Shown here piece after piece: positions 1-7,019 of a stretch of DNA of 41,314 nt. Positions within the stretch are counted from its first letter, which is position 1. Each line of letters begins with the position of its first letter. The notes beneath the pieces were generated by a model. It made no database searches. It was not told the DNA's origin and worked only from the letters and a program-made list of their open reading frames with translations. Made by a program: the position numbers and the translations under genes. Source of the DNA: an uncultured Bacteroidaceae bacterium (lineage in GTDB: Bacteria > Bacteroidota > Bacteroidia > Bacteroidales > Bacteroidaceae); contig CAJONZ010000008.1 of assembly GCA_905236065.1 (NCBI GenBank), positions 1-41,314 of the forward strand, written 5' to 3'.

Positions 1-1
1 C

Positions 2-1855
2 ATCCTCTTCATTTCGGACAGAAACATCTTGGCGAATCAAGCGAAGAACGACTTTGAGCAGTTTCCCGAAGATGCGATGGAGCGTGTAACTCCCGAACTG
101 ATTCACGACAAGAAGCACAATGGCCGACTGCCCACCGCACGGCATCTGTACTTCACTATCTTCCAGACGGTGATGGGAAGTGCTGAGGAGGGAGGCGAAC
201 CCTACTACAAGCAATGGCCAAGGGATTTCTTTGACTTCATCATCATAGACGAGTGCCATCGTGGCGGTGCCAATGACGAGAGTGAGTGGCGAGCGTTGAT
301 GGACTGGTTTGAACCAGCTGTGCAGTTGGGTATGACTGCCACCCCACGCAGGAAGGTGAATGCCAACACCTACGAGTATTTTGGTGCCCCCGTCTATACC
401 TACTCCCTGAAGCAGGGCATTGAGGATGGTTTCCTGACTCCCTACAGGGTGCAGGTGGCAACGAGCAACATCGACACCTATCAGTATAACCCCAACGACG
501 ATGTGGAGGGGGACATCGACAAGGAGAGAGTCTATACGGAGAGGGACTTCTACAATGGTGACATCAAACTGAAAGAGAGGGATGAGCACCGTGTAAGGGA
601 GTTGTTGGCGAAGATTGACCCGAACGAGAAGACGTTGGTGTTCTGCTGCACCCAACAACATGCCTACCAGATTATGGCAATGATTAACCGATGGAAGCGT
701 GTGCCCGACTCAAACTACTGCGAAAGGGTGACGGCTGACGATGGGGCGAATGGAGAGAAGATCCTGAAACTGTTTCAGAACAACGACCTGCTGAGACCTA
801 CCATCCTAACGACCTCGCAGAAACTCTCGACGGGTGTGGATGCAAGAAACGTGAGAAATATTGTGCTACTTCGACCTGTGAACAACATGGTGGAGTTCAA
901 GCAGATTTTGGGACGCGGTACAAGGCTCTTCGATGGGAAATACTTTTTTACGCTGTATGACTTCGTAGGAGCATCGAAGAACTTCAACGACCCCGAATGG
1001 GATGGTGACCCATTCTGCCCTGTGTGTGGGAATTACCCCTGTACTTGCAATAAGCAGCCAAAGGGTGTCTGCCCCAAATGCGGGCAAGACCCTTGTATTT
1101 GTCCTCCACCTCCACCACCAGGGCCTTGTCCCGTGTGTGGACATCTGCCCTGCACCTGCGATGGTGGGAGCAAGAAGAAGCAGGTGGTGGTGAAGCTGTC
1201 GAAGTTGCGTTCGCTGATGCTGCACACGGATTGGGAAGAGCGCATCCAGTATGGTGACGAGTTGCTGACGCTGGAAGAATATGTGCAGAAGCTGTTTGGC
1301 ACATTGCCTGAGTTCCTGGATGGAGAGGAAGACCTGAGAGTGCGTTGGAGTCAACCCGACACGAGACAACAACTGCTGGATGTGTTGGAAAGGTCGGGGT
1401 TCCAAGAGGACAAACTGGATTTGATGCGCCGTTTCCTGCAAATGGAGAAATGCGACATGCTGGATGTATTGGCTTACTTGGCCTACAACACCACACCTAT
1501 GGAACGTACCCGGAGGGCCGAAATCCTGCGTGAAGATTTAAAGAAGAAGACGACGAAGCAACAACAGGAGTTTGCCGACTTCATCCTCAACATGTATGTA
1601 CGCAATGGCTTCAAAGAATTGGACATGGACAAATTGCCTACGCTCATCGACATGAAGTACCATTCCACGACGGACGCCCTGTCGAAATTACAGATGACCC
1701 CATTCGGCTTGCGCGACTTCTTCCTGACGATGCAGAAAGACTTATACAATGGCGTGGCCATAAACTACATACAAAATAAGTCTCACCATCCCGTCAAAAT
1801 GTATGCATACGAAGACGAGGGTGTGAGGAATATGGCTGCGGAAAAACCATTGTAA
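2..1855 (+). CDS. hsdR: Type I restriction enzyme R subunit (HsdR), 5' truncated by window edge
   Basis: ATP-dependent translocase subunit of a type I restriction-modification complex. The reading frame is open to the left edge, so the N-terminal nuclease domain and Walker A motif lie outside the window. The first visible codons give ILFISDRNILANQAK, the helicase motif Ia region. Then come DECHRG (motif II, about 249-266), GMTATP (motif III, about 328), TTSQKLSTGVDA (motif V) and QILGRGTRL (motif VI, about 901-927). The final third resembles the EcoEI R C-terminal domain, which contacts the rest of the complex. Between helicase and C-terminal domain sits an odd insert with three repeats of CPxCGxxPCxC (12 cysteines, 1016-1159). 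No hsdM or hsdS is visible, so they would have to be upstream. The stop lies 25 bp from the stop of the convergent kinase gene. Confidence 0.9.
   Translation: MLFISDRNILANQAKNDFEQFPEDAMERVTPELIHDKKHNGRLPTARHLYFTIFQTVMGSAEEGGEPYYKQWPRDFFDFIIIDECHRGGANDESEWRALMDWFEPAVQLGMTATPRRKVNANTYEYFGAPVYTYSLKQGIEDGFLTPYRVQVATSNIDTYQYNPNDDVEGDIDKERVYTERDFYNGDIKLKERDEHRVRELLAKIDPNEKTLVFCCTQQHAYQIMAMINRWKRVPDSNYCERVTADDGANGEKILKLFQNNDLLRPTILTTSQKLSTGVDARNVRNIVLLRPVNNMVEFKQILGRGTRLFDGKYFFTLYDFVGASKNFNDPEWDGDPFCPVCGNYPCTCNKQPKGVCPKCGQDPCICPPPPPPGPCPVCGHLPCTCDGGSKKKQVVVKLSKLRSLMLHTDWEERIQYGDELLTLEEYVQKLFGTLPEFLDGEEDLRVRWSQPDTRQQLLDVLERSGFQEDKLDLMRRFLQMEKCDMLDVLAYLAYNTTPMERTRRAEILREDLKKKTTKQQQEFADFILNMYVRNGFKELDMDKLPTLIDMKYHSTTDALSKLQMTPFGLRDFFLTMQKDLYNGVAINYIQNKSHHPVKMYAYEDEGVRNMAAEKPL
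1016..1159 (+). repeat. Three tandem CPxCGxxPCxC cysteine motifs inside HsdR
   Basis: Three in-frame units of about 17 residues each carry CPVCGNYPCTC, CPKCGQDPCIC and CPVCGHLPCTC, joined by a Lys/Gly linker and a proline run. The four cysteines per unit look suitable for binding zinc. The units lie between the helicase core and the C-terminal domain. The metal binding is inference. Confidence 0.8.
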
Positions 1856-1880
1856 TCGGAAAGAGAGATTGCCACGAGTG

Positions 1881-3041
1881 TCAATACAGGTAGGCACTAC
1901 CACCCAGGAACTCGCGCAGGAGGGAATAGGGGGGAAGGTAGTGGACGGGCATTCGATGGTACTGGTGGAGCAAGCGGATGAGACGCTGGGCCTCGGCATA
2001 TTCTGGTTCGTCGGAACGGACAGCCTCCAGAAGTGGGAGGGCGTGTTCACGAAGCAGGCAGTACTCATATTGGTAACCTGAATTGAAGTTGACGTCGGCT
2101 TGACTTTGGTAGGGGATAATCCACTTTTCCTCGCCGTTGCGTACTGCCTGCCATCGGGAAATGGTCTGGCAGGCCGTGGTGGCGCGGAATTTCGAATCGC
2201 GCACCATGCGGCGTATCAAGCGGTTGTCGGTGGTGGTCTCCTGTCCGCCATCTTCCGTCGGACGGGTGGTCAGGGCAGAGATATAGATGCGGTAGAAGTT
2301 TTCGGGAGGAAGAGAGGCCGCACTGAGCAGGAGGGGATTCAAGGCGTGGATGCCTTCCACCAGGAGAACGTTGTCGGGCAAAAGGCGTAAATGCTGGTCA
2401 GTGATGGTACTCCGGCTGGTGGTGAAGTCGTAGTGTGGCAGACGGATTCTGCCACCCTCCAAGAGGGTTGCGATGTGTTCCTGAAGCATGGGAAGGTTCA
2501 GGGCGTAGAGGGATTCCCAGTCGGGCTTGCCCTCCTCGTCCAACGGTGCGTTGGCACTGTCGCCGTAGTAGTCGTCCAAGGAGATGCTGAGAGGCTGAAG
2601 GCCCTGTTGCTGAATGGCGTAGGTGAGTTTCTTGCAGAAGGTGGTCTTGCCGCTGGACGACGGGCCTGCGATGAGCACGACCTTGATTTTGGGGCGCACG
2701 GCTATTTCCTCGGCAATGGTGCTGATGGCCGCTTCCTTCAATGCTTCGTTGATTTTCACCATGATGTTTGCACCCCCAAAGTCGATGGCGCCGTTGATGT
2801 AGTCGGACGAGCATTCAAAAACACGCAACTTTTCTTTGTTGAGACGGTTCAGGTGAAGTTCCGACACTAAAAAATTGACAAGCTCTGGAATGGTTTTTGG
2901 GCAGGTTTCGTAATTAATTTTTTCTGAAATATGCAAAAAAGCACGATTTATTTCAAATATCTCAGAACTTTTAGTATTTTTGCAGCGGTTTTTTGTTTCC
3001 ATAGTCATCTTTTTAAGAATCAGCAATGGCCGTTTTTTCAT
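1881..3041 (-). CDS. P-loop nucleoside (uridine) kinase-like protein
   Basis: Phosphoribulokinase/uridine kinase family. It has a Walker A motif GPSSSGKTTF, SLDDYYGD as the acceptor-binding loop, the family segment ESLYALNLPML, and LLVEGIHALNP as the Walker B-like strand. The likely role is phosphorylation of a nucleoside in the cytoplasm, but the exact substrate cannot be read. Many Bacteroidetes nucleoside kinases carry an N-terminal TGS and synthetase-like region. Here only about 120 residues precede the P-loop, so this is a shortened form. The start is uncertain: the frame is open to 3092, and ATG codons at 3041, 3008 and 3002 are all possible. A weak promoter-like CAAAGTAA (plus strand 3090-3097) argues against the farthest start. 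Convergent with hsdR and divergent from the phosphate transporter. Confidence 0.82.
   Translation of the reverse strand: MKKRPLLILKKMTMETKNRCKNTKSSEIFEINRAFLHISEKINYETCPKTIPELVNFLVSELHLNRLNKEKLRVFECSSDYINGAIDFGGANIMVKINEALKEAAISTIAEEIAVRPKIKVVLIAGPSSSGKTTFCKKLTYAIQQQGLQPLSISLDDYYGDSANAPLDEEGKPDWESLYALNLPMLQEHIATLLEGGRIRLPHYDFTTSRSTITDQHLRLLPDNVLLVEGIHALNPLLLSAASLPPENFYRIYISALTTRPTEDGGQETTTDNRLIRRMVRDSKFRATTACQTISRWQAVRNGEEKWIIPYQSQADVNFNSGYQYEYCLLREHALPLLEAVRSDEPEYAEAQRLIRLLHQYHRMPVHYLPPYSLLREFLGGSAYLY
2975..2982 (+). promoter_or_regulatory. Possible -7 element TATTTTTG for the Na/Pi cotransporter
   Basis: TATTTTTG matches the Bacteroidetes TAnnTTTG -7 box and is followed by GCAGCGG, a common initiation context. 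No clear TTTG lies 19-20 bp upstream. It would give a leader of about 165 nt and would overlap the 5' end of the divergent kinase gene. Confidence 0.4.
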
Positions 3042-3155
3042 ACGCCCGCACCCCTCGGATAGGAATACGGCGGGGGATTCCCCAAGCGACAAAGTAACAA
3101 AAAATTGGGAGCATGAGCAAAAAAATGTTGATAATTTAACTAATTTTCATATCTT

Positions 3156-4898
3156 ATGAACGAATCCCAAATTGACGTAATCCACATTCTTACCCTCATT
3201 GGCTCCGTGGCGCTGCTGATGTACGGTATGAAGGTGATGAGTGAAGGCCTTCAGAAGATGGCCGGTAGCAAACTGCGTAACGTACTCGCCACGATGACGA
3301 CGAACCGCTTCACAGGAATGTTGACGGGAGCCTTCATCACTACAGCCATTCAGTCGTCAACGGCGACGACCGTGATGACCGTCAGCTTCGTCAGTGCCGG
3401 CCTGCTCACGCTGTCGCAGGCCATTTCCGTCATCATGGGCGCAAACATCGGTACGACGGCCACGGCCTGGATCATGGTGCTCGGCGGCTCGAACTTTAAC
3501 ATGTTGGGCGTCGTCTATGCGGCCATCATTTTTGCCATTGTCCTCATCTACACAAAGAGAAACATAAACCTCGGAGAGTTCATCATCGGTCTGGCCTTCA
3601 TGTTGCTCGGTCTCACCACACTGAAGTCGAACGCCGTGGATATGAACCTGTCGGCCAATCCTGTCATCATGGGCTTCTTTGAAAGCACCTGTCACTGGGG
3701 CTATGGCTCTTACCTGTTGTTTTTGCTGATAGGTGGACTGATGACCTGCGCCGTGCAAAGTTCGGCGGCCATCATGGCCATCACCATGACGCTGTGCTCC
3801 ACGGGCGTGATGCCCATCGACATGGGTATTGCATTGGTGATGGGTGAGAACATCGGTACGACCATTACATCAAACGTCGTGGCCATGTCGGCAACGACAC
3901 AGGCTCGCCGGGCGGCCATGGCCCACTTGGTTTTCAACCTCTTCGGTGTCATCTGGGTGCTGTGTGTGTTCCAATGGTTCGTCAGCACGATTTGTGAAGT
4001 GTGGGGTGTGCCGTTCATGCCGGGAGAGGTCAGCGGTGAAGTAAGTTCCACGGCCTTGAATGCGATTCTGGCAACCTTCCACACGGCCTTCAACGTATGT
4101 AACGTGATTATCCTGATTTGGTTCATCAAACCAATGGAGAAGCTTGTCTGCTTCTTGATTAAGCCCAAGACCAGCAGCGAGGAGGAAGAGGGCCGTCTCA
4201 AGTTTATCGGTGGCGGTATCCTCAGTACTGCCGAGCTCAGTATCCTGGAGGCCAAGAAGGAAATCAACGTGTTTGTGGAGCGATGCGTCAAGATGTACTC
4301 GTTTGTCGAGCAGTTGCTCCACACGGAGAAGGGCGACGAGTTCAACAAGCTGTTCAGCCGTATTGAGAAGTACGAGAACATCACGGACAAGATGGAGGTG
4401 GAAATCGCCGACTACCTTGCAAAGGTGAGCGAAGGCCGCCTGTCTGTGGAGTCAAAGATGGAGATTCAGCACATGCTCAGGGTGTGCGACGAATTGGAAT
4501 CGGTGGGAGACAGTTGCTACAACATTGCCCGCACCATCAGCCGCAAACGCCAACATTCGACCAACGACTTCACGGAGAAGCAGTATGAGCACATCCACAA
4601 CATGATGTCGCTCGTGGAAGAGGCTCTCTCGCAGATGGCCGTGGTCATTGAGTATGGCGAACACCGTTTCGTTGACCTGAACAAGAACTACAATACGGAG
4701 CACGAAATCAACAACTACCGTACGCAGCTCAAGAACCAGAACATCGTGGATATTTCCAACCAGCTCTACGACTACCAGCTGGGTGTGTTCTACATGGATA
4801 TCATCTCAGAGTGCGAGAAACTGGGCGACTACCTCATCAACGTCATTGAAGCCAGCGGCATCAAGGAAAAGAAAGCCAATGGATTCAAGGTGGGATAA
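3156..4898 (+). CDS. Na/Pi cotransporter family protein with C-terminal PhoU domain
   Basis: Inner-membrane sodium-phosphate cotransporter, 580 residues. The N-terminal 340 residues contain two inverted-topology repeats, each with the family QSS signature (AIQSSTATTVM near residue 65 and AVQSSAAIMAI near residue 200) and paired GANIGTT/GENIGTT motifs. The C-terminal part from about residue 385 is a soluble helical PhoU-like domain (SVGDSCYNIARTI, ECEKLGDYLINVIE), commonly fused to these carriers. It lies alone on the plus strand after a 114-bp gap from the divergent kinase and ends in a strong hairpin at 4921-4969. A role in phosphate homeostasis is family knowledge. Transport direction and regulation are not visible. 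Confidence 0.93.
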   Translation: MNESQIDVIHILTLIGSVALLMYGMKVMSEGLQKMAGSKLRNVLATMTTNRFTGMLTGAFITTAIQSSTATTVMTVSFVSAGLLTLSQAISVIMGANIGTTATAWIMVLGGSNFNMLGVVYAAIIFAIVLIYTKRNINLGEFIIGLAFMLLGLTTLKSNAVDMNLSANPVIMGFFESTCHWGYGSYLLFLLIGGLMTCAVQSSAAIMAITMTLCSTGVMPIDMGIALVMGENIGTTITSNVVAMSATTQARRAAMAHLVFNLFGVIWVLCVFQWFVSTICEVWGVPFMPGEVSGEVSSTALNAILATFHTAFNVCNVIILIWFIKPMEKLVCFLIKPKTSSEEEEGRLKFIGGGILSTAELSILEAKKEINVFVERCVKMYSFVEQLLHTEKGDEFNKLFSRIEKYENITDKMEVEIADYLAKVSEGRLSVESKMEIQHMLRVCDELESVGDSCYNIARTISRKRQHSTNDFTEKQYEHIHNMMSLVEEALSQMAVVIEYGEHRFVDLNKNYNTEHEINNYRTQLKNQNIVDISNQLYDYQLGVFYMDIISECEKLGDYLINVIEASGIKEKKANGFKVG

Positions 4899-4920
4899 GC
4901 CACTATTTTTTGAGTCGTAC

Positions 4921-4969
4921 AAAAAAAGAAACGAGGGTGTGTCAATGGCACATCCTCGTTTCTTTTTCT
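4921..4969 (+). terminator. Rho-independent terminator after the Na/Pi cotransporter
   Basis: A 19-bp stem with one G:T pair (AAAAAGAAACGAGGGTGTG against CACATCCTCGTTTCTTTTT) begins about 22 bp after the stop codon and ends in a T run. The A-run/T-run symmetry means it could work in both directions. Confidence 0.85.
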
Positions 4970-5167
4970 CTTGAACTTCATCCACATACAACGCAGTACT
5001 CTTTCCGAGATGACGCAGTACTCTATTCGATTTCACGCAGAACTCTACTGACGAAAAGAGTTCTGCGTGAAAATTGGGGAAAAGCTCCCTCATCTGAAAT
5101 CGTGTATTTGTCCACTAAACATGGAACCCTATCTCAAAATTGAGGATGGGCCTATTTTGACACACCC
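4935..5167. repeat. 11-bp inverted repeat bounding a 233-bp intergenic segment
   Basis: GGGTGTGTCAA at 4935-4945 is exactly matched by TTGACACACCC at 5157-5167. The enclosed segment holds half of the terminator and the whole three-unit repeat element. This could be the terminal repeats of a decayed insertion sequence or MITE, but no transposase remnant is recognisable and no target duplication was established. Confidence 0.35.
4992..5072 (+). repeat. Three-unit 22-bp tandem repeat plus inverted arm (copy 1)
   Basis: Three consecutive 22-bp units start at 4992, 5014 and 5036, each beginning CGCAG(A/T)ACTCT. The third unit with its flank (TTTCACGCAGAACTCT, 5031-5046) is perfectly repeated in inverted form at 5057-5072, giving a 16-bp stem with a 10-nt loop. 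A related copy lies at 25191-25265 on the other strand. Confidence 0.85.
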
Positions 5168-5194
5168 GGCTGCTATTTTTCGGTGTGAGGGGTG

Positions 5195-5914
5195 TTAGTC
5201 CTTCAGGGAGTAGGTGACAGTGGTCACGACGCGGACTTTCTTGAGGTAGGGGGTGTTCTCGTCACGGTCATCGATGGAGAACTGGCCCTGGTCGGCGGAG
5301 ATGATTTTGTTCAGCTGACTGTGTGAGTTCTCGGCAAACTGCTGGGCGGTAATCTCCGCATTCTCAATAGCCTCGGTCATCATTGTGGGTTTCATCTCCC
5401 TGAAGGCTACAAACTCGTAGCGGATGGGGGCCTCGTAGCCGCCATCGACAATGGCGATGCCATCCTGAAGAAGCTCACCTTGGCGGGCAATGATGCCACG
5501 CACGAGTTTCACGTTGTTGGAAACCACGGTGATGGTGGACGTGATGTTGTAGCGGTAGTCGCGGCGGTTCTCACCGTAACGCTCGGCATTGAGGTCGATG
5601 ACAGTGGGGGCGTTGATGCTGATTTCAGCCTCCTTTACGCCGTTTTTCAACAGGAAAGCCTTGATGGTTGCCGTAGTCTTATTGATTTTGCTGTAGAGGG
5701 AGGGCAGGTCGTTGCCGATTTCCTTGGTCTGAATGGGCCAGGTCACCTTGTCGGCCTCCACTTCTTTTTCCGAAAGTCCCTTGACCGTCACCTTGCGGTC
5801 GCGGTTGGTGAAATTGTCGAATCCACTCTTCAGGCAGCAACCTAAGGCTGCAAGCCCAATGACGAGGCCAACAGCAATGATGGCCGACTCTTTGATACGA
5901 TTGTTCCGTTCCAT
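5195..5914 (-). CDS. SIMPL domain-containing (DUF541) membrane-anchored protein
   Basis: A SIMPL (DUF541) family protein of about 239 residues from the ATG at 5914; a start at 5956 is also open. An N-terminal hydrophobic segment (ESAIIAVGLVIGLAALGCCL) should anchor it in the inner membrane with the rest in the periplasm. The body carries family features: VKGLSEKEVEADKVTW near the start, then SINAPTVID, YNITSTITVVS and a late VRVVTTVTYSL strand. The molecular role of SIMPL proteins is poorly defined; some are linked to envelope or oxidative stress. It follows the bile acid symporter gene on the same strand by about 70 bp, so the two may be cotranscribed. Confidence 0.88.
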   Translation of the reverse strand: MERNNRIKESAIIAVGLVIGLAALGCCLKSGFDNFTNRDRKVTVKGLSEKEVEADKVTWPIQTKEIGNDLPSLYSKINKTTATIKAFLLKNGVKEAEISINAPTVIDLNAERYGENRRDYRYNITSTITVVSNNVKLVRGIIARQGELLQDGIAIVDGGYEAPIRYEFVAFREMKPTMMTEAIENAEITAQQFAENSHSQLNKIISADQGQFSIDDRDENTPYLKKVRVVTTVTYSLKD

Positions 5915-5985
5915 AATCTTTTTGTTTGTTGATTGTAAGTTCGTTTTCTTTTTCAAGTCTCTATAAAACGAGTGAGCAGCCCGTT

Positions 5986-6933
5986 TTATTGCTTCATTGA
6001 GTTCCTTTTTTCGCCTATCTCGCTATAGAGTTTCGCAACGAGCGCACCACTGATGTTGTGCCACACGCTGAAGATGGCACCAGGAATGACGGCCATGGGG
6101 AAAGCGGCGAAATGCAGGGTTGCCAGACTGGAAGCCAAACCAGAGTTCTGCATCCCCACTTCGATGGAGATGGCGGTGCGCTTGGGATAGGGCAATCGCA
6201 AGAAGAAGCCGATGAGGTAGCCGAGCGTGAGTCCGCTGAGGTTGTGGAGAACGACGACGAGGATGACAAGGAGACCGCCCGTGAGCAACTTAGAGGCGTT
6301 GTGTCCGACGATGATGGCCACGAGAAGGGCAATGGTGAGGGACGAAAAGGCCGGCAGATAGCCTACGGCATGGCGGGTAAGCGTAGGCAGGTATTTCTGC
6401 ATGAGGAAGCCGCCAATGATGGGAGCGATGACGACGTAGAGGATGGACTGCAACATGCCCAATGTGTCAACATCGACAAAGGTGCCAGCCAACAGCCAGG
6501 TAATGAGCGGCGTAAGCACTGGAGCCAACAGGGTGGATGTGGCCGTCATGCCGACGGAGAGCGCCAAGTCACCCTTTGCCAGATAGGCAATGACGTTGGA
6601 AGCCGTTCCGCCCGGACAACAGCCGACAAGAATGACACCCAAGGCAAGGTCGGGCGGCAAATGGAACGCACAAGTGAGCAGCCAGGCCATCAAGGGCATG
6701 ATTGTAAACTGGGCCAGACAGCCGATGAGGACGTCTTTCGGACGGCTGAACACGACGCGGAAGTCTTCAAAACGGAGCGTGAGGCCCATGCCGAACATAA
6801 TCAGACCCAGCATCGGATTGATGACCCAAGTGCCCACCTGAGAGAACAGACCGGGGAAAAACAAGGCCAACAGGGCAAAGAGCAAGACAAGGGCCCCCAT
6901 CCAACGGGAAATAAAGTCGCAGATTTGTTTCAT
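5986..6933 (-). CDS. Bile acid:sodium symporter family (SBF/BASS) transporter
   Basis: An inner-membrane SBF-family transporter of 315 residues, normal length for the family. Hydrophobic segments run through the whole protein. Family motifs are visible: MLGLIMFGMGLTL in the second helix, LVGCCPGGTASNVIAYLAKGD in the crossing helix region (about residue 105-125), and SIEVGMQNSGLASSLA (about residue 255-270) in the second crossing region. Homologues carry organic anions, including bile acids or pantoate, with Na+; the substrate here cannot be inferred. The gene starts about 85 bp after the secDF stop and is separated from it by a terminator hairpin, so it probably has its own promoter. Confidence 0.9.
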   Translation of the reverse strand: MKQICDFISRWMGALVLLFALLALFFPGLFSQVGTWVINPMLGLIMFGMGLTLRFEDFRVVFSRPKDVLIGCLAQFTIMPLMAWLLTCAFHLPPDLALGVILVGCCPGGTASNVIAYLAKGDLALSVGMTATSTLLAPVLTPLITWLLAGTFVDVDTLGMLQSILYVVIAPIIGGFLMQKYLPTLTRHAVGYLPAFSSLTIALLVAIIVGHNASKLLTGGLLVILVVVLHNLSGLTLGYLIGFFLRLPYPKRTAISIEVGMQNSGLASSLATLHFAAFPMAVIPGAIFSVWHNISGALVAKLYSEIGEKRNSMKQ

Positions 6934-6949
6934 ATTCTGAGGTAAAATG

Positions 6950-6986
6950 ATTGGGGTGGAATCGATTCAATCAATTCCACCCCAAT
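6950..6986 (-). terminator. Hairpin terminator after secDF
   Basis: A perfect 13-bp stem (ATTGGGGTGGAAT against ATTCCACCCCAAT) with an 11-nt loop begins about 34 bp past the secDF stop. On the minus strand it is followed by CATTTTACC, which has only a short T run. Confidence 0.7.
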
Positions 6987-7019
6987 GGGATTAATTTTCA
7001 ATAACCGTAAAGGCCATTA

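Noticed and set aside
4992-5072. Short CRISPR-like array
   Set aside because: The 22-bp units follow one another with no spacers, there are only three, and no cas gene is present.
5157-5192. CACACC/GGTGTG stem after the SIMPL gene as a terminator
   Set aside because: A 6-bp stem with only a weak T run; the same bases also form the 11-bp inverted repeat with 4935-4945.
6058-6945. A 295-residue plus-strand open frame
   Set aside because: Antisense to the bile acid symporter, with a charged, low-complexity translation typical of the shadow of a hydrophobic gene.
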